A stretch of 64,000 bases of DNA, from the NCBI RefSeq assembly GCF_017569225.1, contig NZ_CP071868.1:620001-684000 (forward strand). Direction: 5' to 3'. This DNA is from Pengzhenrongella sicca. GTDB lineage: Bacteria > Actinomycetota > Actinomycetes > Actinomycetales > Cellulomonadaceae. The notes under the pieces were generated by a model, which saw only the letters and a list, made by a program, of their open reading frames with translations, was not told the DNA's origin and did no database searches. This document shows positions 39,030 through 49,400 of the stretch, in pieces; position 1 is the stretch's first letter; every line of letters starts with the position of its first letter. A program made the position numbers and the translations under genes.

Positions 39030-39649
39030 GCGGGGTGTTCGACGCTCGACTGTTCTCCGAGGTCTTCATCACGCTCTTCGTGATCATGGACCCGCCCGGG
39101 ATCGTCCCGATCTTCCTCGGCCTGACGAGCGCGATGACGGCCAAGCAGCGCAACCGGGCCGCGCGGCAGGCGATCCTCGTGGCGTTCGGGGTCATCCTGT
39201 CGTTCGCGATCTTCGGCCAGCAGCTGCTCACCTACATGCACATCTCGATGGCGGCGCTGCAGGCCTCGGGCGGCCTACTCCTGCTCCTGATCGCGATGGA
39301 GCTGCTCACCGGCAAGTCCGAGGAGCCGGTGCCGTCGGGCAACACGGGCGTCAACGTCGCGATGGTGCCGCTCGGCACACCCCTGCTGGCCGGGCCGGGC
39401 GCGATCGTCGCGATCATGGTCGCGGTGCAGAGCTCGGACAAGTCGACCGCCGACTGGGTCTCGATCTCGCTCGCGGTCGTCGGCGTGCACATCGCACTCT
39501 GGCTCGCGATGCGCTTCTCGAACGTGATCCGCCGCGTGCTGCGCGACTCCGGCACGATCCTGTTCACGCGGATCGCCGGCCTGCTGCTCGCCGCGATCGC
39601 CGTGCAGCTGGTGGCCGACGCGATCCGCGCCTTCATCGAGACGCCGTAG
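39026..39649 (+). CDS. MarC family integral membrane protein
   Basis: A 207-residue membrane protein with about six helices and the two MarC signature regions VIMDPPGIVPIFLGLT and VPLGTPLLAGPGAI. Despite the historical name, no transport function is established for MarC proteins. The start ATG overlaps the PHP gene's TGA. There is no obvious terminator in the 55 bp before the next gene. The normal length and complete motifs indicate an intact gene. Confidence 0.9.
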   Translation: MSGVFDARLFSEVFITLFVIMDPPGIVPIFLGLTSAMTAKQRNRAARQAILVAFGVILSFAIFGQQLLTYMHISMAALQASGGLLLLLIAMELLTGKSEEPVPSGNTGVNVAMVPLGTPLLAGPGAIVAIMVAVQSSDKSTADWVSISLAVVGVHIALWLAMRFSNVIRRVLRDSGTILFTRIAGLLLAAIAVQLVADAIRAFIETP

Positions 39650-39704
39650 CCGTTCCGGCTGCCGGCGCCGCGAGGGGCCGCTCACCCTCCGTTCTTCTCA
39701 CGCC

Positions 39705-40630
39705 GTGCCCACGGTCGACGATAGGGAGGTCGTGGACGCAACCGGCGACCCCGACCTGAGCGCGCGGCTCGAGCCCGCCGCCGACGAGAACCCGGACGGC
39801 TCCGCGATGTGCCTGGTCACCCTCGCCGAGGTCTACCGGGCGCTGGGCCGGGCCGACCGCGCGCAGCGGGCCATCGACCAGTGCCGCGTGCTGTGCGAGC
39901 GGTACGGGTTGCCGCGGTGGGCGGCGGAGGTCTCGCGCGAGCAGGCCGAGATCTGTGCGGCGACCGGCGACTACCGCGGCGCCTTCGAGGCGTACCGGGA
40001 GTACCACCGCCAGTTCGAGGTGCTCGGCACCAGCGCGAACGACGCGCGGGGCCGGATGCTCGAGGTCATGTTCCAGGCGACCGACGCTCGCCGGGAGAGC
40101 GGTACCGCGTGCTCGCCGAGCAGGACCCGCTCACGGGGCTCTACAACCGCCGGTATGTCGACGCGCAGCTCAGCCTCGCGCTGATGCGCCTGCGGGACGG
40201 CGGGCCGGAGCTCGCCATCGCGATGATCGACCTCGACCACTTCAAGCGGGTCAACGACCGGTTCTCGCACGAGGTCGGCGACGACGTGCTCCGCGAGCTC
40301 GGCGAGCTGCTCAGCCGGTGTGCCGACGCGGTCCGCGGCGGCGTCGCGGCGCGGATCGGCGGCGAGGAGTTTCTCGTCATCCTGCCGGGCACCGATCGCG
40401 CCGCCGCGCGCACGTGCTTCGAGGCGCCGCGGCGCGAGATCGCCGACCGCGACTGGGCGCCGATCGCTGCCGGCCTCGCCGTGACGGCGAGCATCGGCGT
40501 GGTTTCGGCGCCCGGCGACGGGCAGCGCAGCTCGGCGTTGCTGCGCCTCGCGGACGAGCGCCTGTACGCCGCCAAGGCCGCCGGCCGCAACATCGTGATC
40601 GCCGACGGCGCGGACGAGACCAGCCGCTAG
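39705..40630 (+). pseudogene. TPR-GGDEF diguanylate cyclase gene split by a frameshift
   Basis: Two parts lie in different frames. The first (from GTG 39705) has TPR-like helices (LVTLAEVYRALGRADRAQRAID, EICAATGDYRGAFEAYREYH) to about 40090. The second continues directly with YRVLAEQDPLTGLYNRRYVD and a full GGDEF domain with motif ARIGGEEFLVI, ending at 40630. The junction near CGGGAGAGCGG (40090-40102) needs a one-base change of frame or loss of a four-base AGCG repeat. The TPR half is also short for the family. The GGDEF half could be translated alone from GTG 40109 (173 residues). The inhibitory RxxD is missing before GGEEF. A sequencing error is the main alternative. Confidence 0.75.
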
Positions 40631-40692
40631 ACGACTCATTCCAAGGGTTCGCCGGTCGTAGGCGTCTAGATCGTTCGGTGGGAGGCCCCGGC

Positions 40693-42207
40693 TCAGAAGG
40701 GTGGGTCGTCGGGCTGGGGTGTGTGCAACCAGGGCCGGTCGGGTGGCGGCGGGTCGGGGTTGACGTCGGTGGCTGGTCGCTTGTAGCGGTGCTTGGTCGG
40801 TGAGGTCCACCACGTGTCGCCGGTGGCGGTGTCGAGGTCGGGGTGCCAGCCGCCGTAGGTCTTGGCCCGGTGATGGTGACGACACAGCGAGTGGACGTTC
40901 TCCGCGCAGGTCTGCCCGCCAAGGTCGGGGTGGTCGTGGTCGTAGGGGTCGCGGTGGTCCAGGTCGCACCGCCACGCCGGCATCCGGCACCCCACGAACG
41001 TGCACGTTGTGTCCCGGGCCAGGACGGTGCCGGTCAGGTCGGCGCCGGGCCGGTACCCGCGCGGCCCGATCCCGGTCACGCACCCGGTGGCGGGGTCGGT
41101 GAAGATCCGCCGCCACGTCGCGTCCGCCGCGATCGCCCGCACCAGATCCGCCGGGATCGGCCCGTACCCGGCCAGCTCCCCGGGCACCTCATCCAACCCC
41201 AACAACGTCGTGGCCGCGGCGACGACCTGCAGGTGCGGTCGACGCCCCTGCTCCGTCTTCAAGCTTCCGCCCGGCAGCGCGGTGGTGGGGGCGATGCCGT
41301 TGTCGAGGATGTCGGTGCAGAGGTCGGTCAGGGCGTCCGCGCGCCGCGCCGCCACACCGCGTGGGTCGGCGGGGTCCGCGGACGCGGCGATCGCGTCGAT
41401 CGCGGTGAACACGGTCATCGCGTCCTTGGCGGGTAGGTATGCGGTCAACCACGCCATCACCCCCGGCGCCGGCGCGACCCGCACATACCTGTCCGCGGCG
41501 TCGCGGGCGTGGCGTTCGGCCACGGCGGCCGGGTTCACGGTCAGCTCGACCTTGCGCAGGCGCGCCTTCAACGCCGGCACCGTCAACCCCGCCGCGACCG
41601 GCAGCACCTTGTCCAGGACGGCGGCGGCCGCGTCGTCGTCGAGGTGCTCGACGCCGTCGACCAGGGCGGTGGCCTTGCGGTGATCGATCACCCCGGCCGC
41701 CAACGCCTCATTCACCGCGGGCCACGCCTGCAGCGAGGTGCCGAGGCTGACCTTTGCCTCCGCCACCGACCGGGACATCACCAGCACCGACGCGACCTCA
41801 TCACCCACGAACTCACCCAACCGCTGCGCGTCCCGGCGGCGGGCCAGCTCGGCGATCATCTCGCCCTGCCGCGCCGCGGCGAGTGAGGTGACGCGTTCCC
41901 AGGCGGCGATCGCCTCGATCAACACCGCATCATGCACATCCCCCGGGCACAGACCCTCGAGCAGGTCCACCAGCGGCGAGCCGGGCGCCTGTTCCATCAA
42001 CGCGGCGGACAACGCGATTTGATCGATCGGCCCCGCTATGCAGGACCCCGCCGCCGCGGCCTGCGCCAACGCCGCTCCCGCCTCCGCGAACACCCGCCCA
42101 AGCAACACCCCGAACGCCACATCCACCGAGACCGATGAGGCGCCCGCGACCGCCAGCCCGGCCCCCGCCGGGACCCCGGTCACCTCGTCATCGCTCGCTT
42201 CGAACAT
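40693..42207 (-). CDS. DUF222/HNH endonuclease (13E12-repeat family)
   Basis: A 504-residue protein of the abundant actinobacterial DUF222-HNH family. The helical DUF222 domain (about 60-370; LAAARQGEMIAELARRRD, VIDHRKATALVDGV) precedes a C-terminal HNH nuclease with CTFVGCRMPAWRCDLDH, CAENVHSLCRHHHRAKT and a Pro-rich end. Members have nuclease-type active sites and often occur in many copies and near mobile elements, but no specific role is established. The ATG at 42207 follows TAGTCT by six bases, implying a leaderless mRNA. It is convergent with the broken GGDEF gene; no flanking repeats or target-site duplications are visible. Confidence 0.88.
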   Translation of the reverse strand: MFEASDDEVTGVPAGAGLAVAGASSVSVDVAFGVLLGRVFAEAGAALAQAAAAGSCIAGPIDQIALSAALMEQAPGSPLVDLLEGLCPGDVHDAVLIEAIAAWERVTSLAAARQGEMIAELARRRDAQRLGEFVGDEVASVLVMSRSVAEAKVSLGTSLQAWPAVNEALAAGVIDHRKATALVDGVEHLDDDAAAAVLDKVLPVAAGLTVPALKARLRKVELTVNPAAVAERHARDAADRYVRVAPAPGVMAWLTAYLPAKDAMTVFTAIDAIAASADPADPRGVAARRADALTDLCTDILDNGIAPTTALPGGSLKTEQGRRPHLQVVAAATTLLGLDEVPGELAGYGPIPADLVRAIAADATWRRIFTDPATGCVTGIGPRGYRPGADLTGTVLARDTTCTFVGCRMPAWRCDLDHRDPYDHDHPDLGGQTCAENVHSLCRHHHRAKTYGGWHPDLDTATGDTWWTSPTKHRYKRPATDVNPDPPPPDRPWLHTPQPDDPPF

Positions 42208-42213
42208 GTGTAC

Positions 42214-42219
42214 AGACTA
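42214..42219 (-). promoter_or_regulatory. -10 element of leaderless HNH endonuclease mRNA
   Basis: TAGTCT on the minus strand, then GTACAC and the ATG start. Confidence 0.55.
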
Positions 42220-42294
42220 GGACGGACCACCCACACGCACCCCACCCCGCAACCCGCCCTGTGCACAGACCCACCACACGTGCACGCAGACAAA

Positions 42295-42341
42295 GGTCCG
42301 GCCGCCGCGCGCACCGTGAGGGTGTGCGCAGCGGCCGGACC
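42295..42341 (-). terminator. rho-independent terminator of the DEAD-box helicase
   Basis: GGTCCGGCCGC (42295-42305) pairs with GCGGCCGGACC (42331-42341). The inner bases extend the stem with a few mismatches to a GTGA loop. On the minus strand the stem is followed by TTTG. Confidence 0.85.
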
Positions 42342-42399
42342 CGGTGCGTGCTGCGAGCGCCGACTCGCGGCGGCGCCTCCTGCTACTCCTGCGGGGCGG

Positions 42400-44187
42400 C
42401 TACTGCTGCGGGGCCGCCGCCGGCGTGGTGTCGGCGGCGCTGCGCGTGCGGCGGTTGCGACGGCGGCGGGGGCGCTCGCCCGCGTCGTCGCCGGTCGGCG
42501 CGGAGCTCGCCGGAGCGGTCACCGTCGGCGCTGCGTTCGAGGCGCCGGCGGTCGCGGACTGGTTGCGCGTGGCGTCGGACGTCGCGTCGCCGCGCCGCGT
42601 GCGCGTGCGGGCGCCCTCGGCGCGGGCCTCGCCGGTCCGCTCGCCGCGGCCGCTGGCCTTCGGCTCGGCGGTGCGCTCGGGCCGGGCCGTGTGGGCCTCG
42701 CCCGTCCGCTCGCCGCGGTCGGACCGGTCGGACCGGTCGGACCGCTCGCCGCGCTCGGGCCGACCGCCGGAGCGACCGTGCCCGCCGCGGCCGGAGTCGC
42801 GCCCGCCCGAGCCGCCGTGCCCGGCGTCGTGCCCGCCGCTGCTGCCGTGCTTCTTGCCGGTCTCGCCGAGGTCCTCGAGCACCTCCGCGCCGAGCCCGGC
42901 GCGCACGCGCTCGGCCTTGGGCAGCGTGCCCTTGGTGCCGACCGGGATGTCGAGGTCGGTGTACAGGTGCTCGGAGCTCGAGTACGTCTCCACCGGGACC
43001 GGGATCCCGAGGCCGAGGGCCTTGTTGATCATTCCCCAGCGCGGCATGTCGTCCCAGTCGACGAACGTGACGGCGGTGCCCTTCTTGCCCGCGCGCCCCG
43101 TGCGACCGGTGCGGTGCAGGTAGATCTTGTCGTCCTCGGTGCACTGGTAGTTGATGACGTGCGTGACGTCCTCGACGTCGATGCCGCGCGCGGCGACGTC
43201 GGTCGCGACGAGCACGTCGACCTTGCCGTTGCGGAACGCGCGCAGCGCCTGCTCGCGGGCGCCCTGGCCGAGGTCGCCGTGGATCGCGCCGGCCGCGAAG
43301 CCGCGGGCGACGAGCTCGTCGGCGACCTTCGCGCAGGTCCGCTTGGTGCGGGCGAAGACGATCGTGAGGCCGCGGCCGCGCGCCTGCAGGATCCGGGCGA
43401 GCACCTCGACCTTGTCCATCGCGTGGGCGCGGTACACGACCTGCTTGGTGTTCTTGACGGTCGCGCCGGCGTCGTCGGGGTCGTTCGCGCGGATGTGCGT
43501 CGGCTGCGTCATGTACCGGCGGGCCATGGCGACGACGGCGCCCGGCATGGTCGCGGAGAACAGCATCGTGTGGCGCGAGGCCGGGGTGCTCGCGAGCAGG
43601 CGCTCGACGTCGGGCAGGAAGCCGAGGTCGAGCATCTCGTCGGCCTCGTCGAGCACGACGCACTGGACGCGCGACAGGTCGAGCAGGCCCTGGTTGAGCA
43701 GGTCGATCATGCGCCCGGGGGTGCCGACGACGACCTCGACGCCGGCGTTGAGGGCGTTGACCTGCGGCTCGTACGCGCGGCCGCCGTAGACGGCGAGCAC
43801 GCGGACGCTGCGCTTGGTGGAGGCGGTGGCGAGGTCGCGCGCGACCTGGACCGCGAGCTCGCGGGTCGGCAGGACGACGAGCGCCTGCGGCTTGCCGGGG
43901 GCCGGCAGCTCGTCGTAGCCGGCCTCGCCGGGCGAGACGACGCGGTGCAGCAGCGGGACGCCGAAGCCGAGGGTCTTGCCGGTTCCGGTCTTGGCCTGGC
44001 CGATGATGTCGTGGCCGGCGAGCGCGACGGGAAGGGTCATCGCCTGGATCGCGAACGGGTGCGTGATGCCCACGTCGGCGAGGGCCGCGACGATCTCGGG
44101 GCGGATGTCGAAGTCCGCGAAGGACGGGTTGGTGGCCTGGACGCTGCTGGACGCTGCGCTCTCGGGCTGGATCTCGGTCGTGGTCAT
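42400..44187 (-). CDS. DEAD-box ATP-dependent RNA helicase (RhlE-like)
   Basis: A 595-residue RNA helicase involved in RNA remodelling such as ribosome assembly or RNA decay. Motifs run in order: Q-motif PFAIQAMTL, AKTGTGKT, LPTRELAVQV, TPGRMIDLL, VLDEADEMLD, SATMP and HRTGRTGRAG. From residue 430 onward the tail is disordered and rich in Gly, Arg, Ser and Asp, with RSDRSDRSDRG repeats and RGERTGEA motifs, an RNA-binding type extension. The final region RRRRNRRTRSAAD is strongly basic. The ATG at 44187 is placed by the family start. It is divergent from the ferritin-like gene. Confidence 0.93.
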   Translation of the reverse strand: MTTTEIQPESAASSSVQATNPSFADFDIRPEIVAALADVGITHPFAIQAMTLPVALAGHDIIGQAKTGTGKTLGFGVPLLHRVVSPGEAGYDELPAPGKPQALVVLPTRELAVQVARDLATASTKRSVRVLAVYGGRAYEPQVNALNAGVEVVVGTPGRMIDLLNQGLLDLSRVQCVVLDEADEMLDLGFLPDVERLLASTPASRHTMLFSATMPGAVVAMARRYMTQPTHIRANDPDDAGATVKNTKQVVYRAHAMDKVEVLARILQARGRGLTIVFARTKRTCAKVADELVARGFAAGAIHGDLGQGAREQALRAFRNGKVDVLVATDVAARGIDVEDVTHVINYQCTEDDKIYLHRTGRTGRAGKKGTAVTFVDWDDMPRWGMINKALGLGIPVPVETYSSSEHLYTDLDIPVGTKGTLPKAERVRAGLGAEVLEDLGETGKKHGSSGGHDAGHGGSGGRDSGRGGHGRSGGRPERGERSDRSDRSDRGERTGEAHTARPERTAEPKASGRGERTGEARAEGARTRTRRGDATSDATRNQSATAGASNAAPTVTAPASSAPTGDDAGERPRRRRNRRTRSAADTTPAAAPQQ

Positions 44188-44421
44188 CGTCGATGCCTCA
44201 CGTGCTCGCCAGAGAAGAGGCCGCGCGCTGCCCCGGGGCGGCTGTCCGGAGCGGACGCCGCCGGTTCGGGGAGCGGGCCTCATCACTGAGGGTTGGCCGG
44301 CAGCCGGACGTGAATATTCACTGCCTCGGCAGGCTCAAGCGAGCCGCTGGGCGATGCGGTCGAGACGACCGGGCAACCGATGTACGCCCCTATGGTATCG
44401 GACCCGCCACCGACCCGGGGT

Positions 44422-44427
44422 TAGGCT
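44422..44427 (+). promoter_or_regulatory. -10 element of leaderless ferritin-like gene mRNA
   Basis: TAGGCT, then TACTGG, then the ATG start at 44434. Confidence 0.55.
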
Positions 44428-44433
44428 TACTGG

Positions 44434-45159
44434 ATGACTGCTGTGACGACGTCGTCCATGCTCGCCGTCGATCGATCGGACGAGCTCACGCTCCTCGGAT
44501 TGGTCGGACAGCTCGAGCTCGTCGCGTTCACGCGGCTCGCCGAGGACTCGGCGCTCGCGCCGAACCTCGACCAGACCCTGCGCCTGGCGCGGTTCTCCGC
44601 CGGCGCGGTCGCGCGGCTCGAGCGCATCTTCGCCCGGATCACCGAGCTCGGCGGCTCGCCGCAGACGGAGGTCGCGCGCTTCGCGCACGTGATGGACGAC
44701 TTCGACGCCCGGACGCCGTCGAGCAACTGGTGGGAGCGCCTGCTCAAGGCGTACGTCGGGTATGGCGTCGCGGACGACTTCTGCAAGGCGGCCGCCGCGG
44801 GTCTCGACGACGCGACCTCCTCGCTCGTCAACGAGGTGCTCGACGGAACGAGCCACGCCGACCTCGTCGTGGCCGAGCTCGCGGCCGCCGGCGCAGACGA
44901 CCCGGTGCTCCGCGCGCGCCTGGCGCTGTGGGGCCGGCGCCTGGTCGGCGAGGCGCTCGGCGTCGTGCAGTGCCTCGTGCAGGGCCAGCCCGGCCTGGCC
45001 CGCCTCGTCTCCGGCGGCGCGGGCGAGCCCGACGGCCCCCTCGCGCAGGCGGCCTCCGCCGCCGAGGACGACGCCGCGGCGCCCGCGGCCGCGCATCTGT
45101 TCGGCCAGCTCACGGCCGAGCACACGCACCGGATGGCGCGGCTCAGCCTCAGCTCGTAG
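44434..45159 (+). CDS. ferritin-like fold protein
   Basis: A 241-residue four-helix protein resembling the tRNA-hydroxylase/ferritin-like family next to rhlE in actinobacteria. Candidate metal ligands are spread over the helices: LGQLELVAFTRLAED, ARLERIF, HVMDDFDART and LTAEHTHRMARL near the C-terminus (Glu-x-x-His). The role is unknown; oxidase or hydroxylase activity on RNA or thiols is possible. The ATG at 44434 sits six bases after TAGGCT. It is convergent with the DUF3107 gene across a hairpin, matching the order rhlE, ferritin-like, DUF3107, TetR that I recall from mycobacteria. Confidence 0.75.
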   Translation: MTAVTTSSMLAVDRSDELTLLGLVGQLELVAFTRLAEDSALAPNLDQTLRLARFSAGAVARLERIFARITELGGSPQTEVARFAHVMDDFDARTPSSNWWERLLKAYVGYGVADDFCKAAAAGLDDATSSLVNEVLDGTSHADLVVAELAAAGADDPVLRARLALWGRRLVGEALGVVQCLVQGQPGLARLVSGGAGEPDGPLAQAASAAEDDAAAPAAAHLFGQLTAEHTHRMARLSLSS

Positions 45160-45171
45160 CCAGGCACAGCG

Positions 45172-45204
45172 CAGCCGCCCGGTCGCGGGGCGGCCGGGCG
45201 GCTG
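45172..45204. terminator. bidirectional hairpin terminator
   Basis: CAGCCGCCCGG (45172-45182) pairs with CCGGGCGGCTG (45194-45204) over an 11-base loop between convergent genes. Confidence 0.8.
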
Positions 45205-45227
45205 GAGTGCTGGGTCGAGCTGGTGCG

Positions 45228-45458
45228 TCAGATCGTGCCGAAGCCGACCTTGCGCTGCTCCTCGGAGCCGATCTCCACGTACCCGATGGACGCGGTGGGG
45301 ACGAAGATCCGCCGACCGCGGCTGTCCTTGAGCTCCAGGGTGGTGGTGCCCGCGAGCGCGGCCGCGACGAGCGCAGCGATCTCGTCTGCGGTCTGGTCGG
45401 ACTCGAGCACCAGCTCGCGGGGCAGGTTCTGCACGCCGATCGTGATCTCCACGGTCAC
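45228..45458 (-). CDS. DUF3107 family protein
   Basis: A 76-residue protein, ortholog-like to the small TB9.4 protein of mycobacteria, function unknown. It reads as an all-core beta/alpha fold with VEITIGVQNLPRELVLES at the start and DSRGRRIFVPTASIGYVEIG near the end. GTG 45458 is chosen because GAGGG lies six bases upstream; GTG 45452 would leave the spacing too long. A TAGGAT hexamer about 109 bases upstream (45572-45567) may be its -10, giving an untranslated leader. It lies between the TetR gene upstream and the convergent ferritin-like gene. Confidence 0.85.
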   Translation of the reverse strand: MTVEITIGVQNLPRELVLESDQTADEIAALVAAALAGTTTLELKDSRGRRIFVPTASIGYVEIGSEEQRKVGFGTI

Positions 45459-45655
45459 TTCTCTCCCTCGGTTCGTCCCAGCGTCCCGGCCGACTTCACC
45501 GGAGAGCGGCCCGGTTCGCGCCGCCTTGCTCACGCGATCCGGCCCGCAGTCCGCAGGCTCGCCGTCATCCTAATCTGGCCGAACGGGCCGCACCGCGCCG
45601 GATCGGCCCACTCTGCCAGGGGCGTAACGCGCGCCGACGCGCGGCCCCCGGGGCC

Positions 45656-46318
45656 TCAGAGCGTCGCGTCGTAGTCGTAGTCGGCCCGCACCAGGCCCGC
45701 GACGCCGCCCCAGGCGAGCCGGGCGATGAGGTCGGCCGCCTCCTCCACCGTGAGCCCGGTCTCCGAGCGCAGCCGGCTCGTCGCCCCGCTCTCGGCCATC
45801 CCGATGAGGGTGGCCGCCAGCAGTGCCGTCTGCGGGGCCGGCAGGCCGGTGAACTCGGCGAGGACGCGGGCGATGCCCCGGGCGGCCTCGGACCCGGCGA
45901 GCTCGACGCGGGCCCGGACCGCGGCGTCGTGCGTCACGTCCGACTCGAACAGGAGGCTGGACGACTGGCCGGCGCCCTCGACGAACTCGAAGTACGTCCG
46001 CACGATCGCGTGCACCACCGCGCGGCCGTCGCCGGGCCGGACCGGTCCGTGCACGACCGGGCCGAGCGCGAGCTCGACGGCGCCGAGCAGCTCCGCCCCG
46101 CGCGCGTCGATCACCGCGAGGTACAGGTCGAGCTTGGACGGGAAGTGCCGGTACAGGACGGGCTTGGAGACCTCGGCCCGGTCGGCGATGTCGTCCATCG
46201 AGACGTGGTGGAAGCCCTCGAGCGAGAACAGCTCCTGGGCGACGGCGAGCACCTGCGCGCGCCGGGCGTCCCTGGGCATGCGCCGGCCGCGGATGCGCTC
46301 GACTTCCGGGGTCGCCAT
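45656..46318 (-). CDS. TetR family transcriptional regulator
   Basis: A 220-residue repressor-type regulator. The DNA-binding domain (about residues 12-62) has RRAQVLAVAQELFSLEGFHHVSMDDIADRAEVSKPVLYRHFPSK split over helices 1-4, giving the recognition sequence KPVLYRHF. The remaining helical domain would bind an unknown ligand. In mycobacteria the equivalent gene neighbours DUF3107. The ATG at 46318 is preceded at six bases by TACCAT, suggesting a leaderless mRNA that may be autoregulated. It is divergent from adnA. Confidence 0.9.
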   Translation of the reverse strand: MATPEVERIRGRRMPRDARRAQVLAVAQELFSLEGFHHVSMDDIADRAEVSKPVLYRHFPSKLDLYLAVIDARGAELLGAVELALGPVVHGPVRPGDGRAVVHAIVRTYFEFVEGAGQSSSLLFESDVTHDAAVRARVELAGSEAARGIARVLAEFTGLPAPQTALLAATLIGMAESGATSRLRSETGLTVEEAADLIARLAWGGVAGLVRADYDYDATL

Positions 46319-46324
46319 GGGCCG

Positions 46325-46330
46325 ATGGTA
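46325..46330 (-). promoter_or_regulatory. -10 element of leaderless tetR mRNA
   Basis: TACCAT on the minus strand, then CGGCCC and ATG. Confidence 0.45.
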
Positions 46331-46412
46331 GCCACGCGATGTCACGACCACGTGACGGGGGTGCGACCGGCCGCGGCGGGGTTTGTCGGTGGCGCGTGGT
46401 GGGATTCATGCC

Positions 46413-49400
46413 GTGACCCGCCCGAGCCCTACCGCCGCTGCCCAGCTGCGGCTCGCGCCGCCGGCGCGCGGCGACCGGACGGGGCGGGCGGGCTCGGGCG
46501 GTGGCTCGCGCGGCGGCGTCGTCCTCGACGCGAGCCAGCAAGCCGTCGTCGACGAGGTCGCGACGCCGGGCGGGACCGGCGCGCTGCTCGTGCTCGGCGC
46601 CCCGGGCACGGGCAAGACCACCACGCTGCTCGAGGCCGTCGCGACCGCGAGCGAGACCCTCGGGCTCGCCCCCGACGACGTCCTGGTGCTCGCCGCGACG
46701 CGACGGGCGGCGGCCGACCTGCGCGACGGGCTCGCGGCGCGGCTGCCCCGCACCTCGGGGCAGCCGATGGTCCGCACCGCCGCCGCGGCCGCATTCGCCG
46801 TCCTCACGCGGCGCGCCGCCCAGCTCGGCGAGCCGGCCCCGACGCTCATCTCGGGCCCGGAGCAGGACCTGCTGCTCGCCGAGCTGCTCGCGGGGCACGC
46901 AGCGGGCGACGGGGTGCGGCTCGACTGGCCGCCGTCGGTCCCCGCCGCGGTGCTGGCGGTCCGGGCGTTCCGCGACGAGCTCCGCGACCTGCTGATGCGG
47001 GCGGCCGAGCGCGGCCTCACTCCGGCCGACCTCGCCGCGCTCGGCGAGCGCGCAGGGCGGCCTGAGTGGGTGGCCGCGGGGCGGCTGTACCGCGAGTACC
47101 TCGACGTGACCGTGCTGCGCCAGGTGACCCCGGACTCCGGCGCCCGCTTCGACCCGGCCGTCGTCGTCGACGAGGCGGCCGAGGTGCTGGCCGACTGGGA
47201 GCGCGAGGTGCCCGGCAGCCCCCGGCCGCGCTGGCGCCTCGTCGTGGTCGACGACCACCAGGAGAGCACGGCGGCGACGGCGCGCCTGCTGCGGGTCCTG
47301 GCCGACGACGGCGCACGCCTCGTCCTGTTCGCCGACCCGGACGTCGCGGTCCAGGCGTTCCGCGGCGCGGCGCCGACCCTCGTCGGCCGTGCGACCGTCG
47401 CCGGCGGCGGGCTCGGCGAGTTGGGCGCGGAGCAGCTCGTGCTGGGCACGGCCTGGCGCCAGGGCGCCGAGCTGCGCGCGGTGACGGCCGCGGTGACGCA
47501 GGAGATCGGCTCGGTCGGCGCGGTCCGGCACCGGCGCGCGGTGGCGCGTCCGGGCGAGGCTCCGGCGTCGGACGTGGGCGCGCTGGCGGCCGGTACGGAC
47601 GCGCCGGCGGCCGGTGCGCGCGAGTCGGCGCCGGTGCGGGTCGCGCTGCTGCCGACGGCCGCGCAGGAGGCCGCGTACGTCGCGCACGCCCTGCGCTCGG
47701 CCCATCTGGAGCGTGGCATCGGCTGGGACGAGATGGCGGTGATCGCCCGGTCCGGCGGCCAGGTGTCCGCGATGCGGCGCTCGCTCGCCGCCGCCTCGGT
47801 CCCGGTCGCCGCGGGCGCGAGCGACCTGCCGCTGCGGGACGAGCCGGCCGTGCGCCCGCTGCTGCTGGCCCTGCGCTGCGCGCTCCAGGGCGACGGGCTG
47901 CAGAGTGACTTACGCCAGGGTGACGCGCCGCAGCGCGACGCGAGCCAGCGCGACGCTCTCGACCCCGAGGCCGCCGTCGGGCTGCTCGCGTCGGCCCTCG
48001 GCGGGATGGACGCGGTCGCGCTGCGGCGGCTGCGGCGCGCGCTGCGCGCGGAGGAGCTCGCGGGCGGCGGCGGCCGATCGAGCGACGCGCTGCTGGTCGA
48101 GCTGCTCGGCGACCCCGCCCGCACCGCCTCGCTCCCGCCCGCGGTCCGCCGCGGCCCGCACCGGCTCGCGCGGGTGCTCGCGGCCGGCCGCGCGGCGGCG
48201 GCCGGGCCGGGCGCGAACGCCCAGACGGTGCTGTGGGCGCTGTGGTCCACGGCCGAGCTCGCGCCCGGGTGGAGCCGGTCCGCGCTCGCGGGCGGCGCGG
48301 CCGGGGCGCGCGCCGACCGTGACCTCGACGCCGTGCTCGCGCTGTTCCGGGCGGCCGAGACGTTCGTGGACCGCCAGCCCCAGGCGTCTGCTCGCGCGTT
48401 CGTGGACTACCTGCAGTCGCAGGACCTGCCCTCGGACAGCCTCGCCGCGCGGGCCGCCGGCCGCGACCGCGTCGCCGTCCTGACGCCCGCGGGCGCGGCC
48501 GGTCGGGAGTGGGAGCTCGTGGTCGTCGTCGGGGTCCAGGAGGGCACCTGGCCCGACCTGCGGCTGCGGGACTCGCTGCTGGGCGCGGCCGCGCTGGTCG
48601 AGCTGGTCGCCGGCCGGACGCCCGAGGCCGCGGGGACGGGCACGGGCGAGCCGGCGCGGGCCGCGGCGGGCGCGGGGCCGCAGGCGCGCGCCGCGGTGCT
48701 CGCGGACGAGCTGCGTTCGTTTGCGCTCGCGACCTCTCGGGCGACCTCAGCGCTGCTCGTCACCGCGGTCGCGGACGCCGACGAGCAGCCGTCTGCGTTC
48801 GTCGACCTCGTGCAGCGGCCCGAGGCCGCCGCCGGGGATGGCATCGCGGGCGACAACGCTGCGGGCGATGACGACGCCGCCGCCGAGGACGAGGACGTCG
48901 ACCCGCGCCTGGTGACCGCCCCCGCGCCGATGGACCTGCGCGGGCTGGTCGGCGCGCTGCGGTCGCAGCTCGAGGAGAGCGTGACGCCGACCGACGGCGC
49001 CCCTGACCGTGGCGCCGCCCGGTTGTTGGCCGACCTCGCACGCGCCGACGTGCCCGGCGCCGACCCGCGTGAGTGGTACGGCCTGGCCGACGTCTCGAGC
49101 GACACCCCGCTGTGGTCGGCGGACGAGAAGGTCCCGGTCTCCCCGTCGAAGGCCGAGACCGTCTCGACCTGCGCGCTGCGCTGGGCGCTGGAGTCGGCCG
49201 GCGGCACGGCCGCGGACGGCACGAGCCAGACCCTCGGCACCCTCGTGCACTCGATCGCCGAGCACCTGCCGGACGGGACCGAGGGCGAGCTCCTGAGCGA
49301 GCTCGACCGGCGCTGGCCCGAGCTCGGCCTGCGCGACGGCTGGCCCGCCGTCGCCGAGCGCCGCCGCGCCGACCGGATGGTCCGCCGGCTCGCCGAGTAC

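Noticed and set aside
40693-42207. DUF222/HNH gene considered as a mobile element with its own boundaries
   Set aside because: I found no inverted repeats, target duplication or integrase around it.
44188-44433. Possible RNA gene or small ORF in the 246 bp between the DEAD-box helicase and the ferritin-like gene
   Set aside because: No tRNA-like cloverleaf, conserved RNA motif or coding frame with a credible start was seen; the region fits two divergent promoters.
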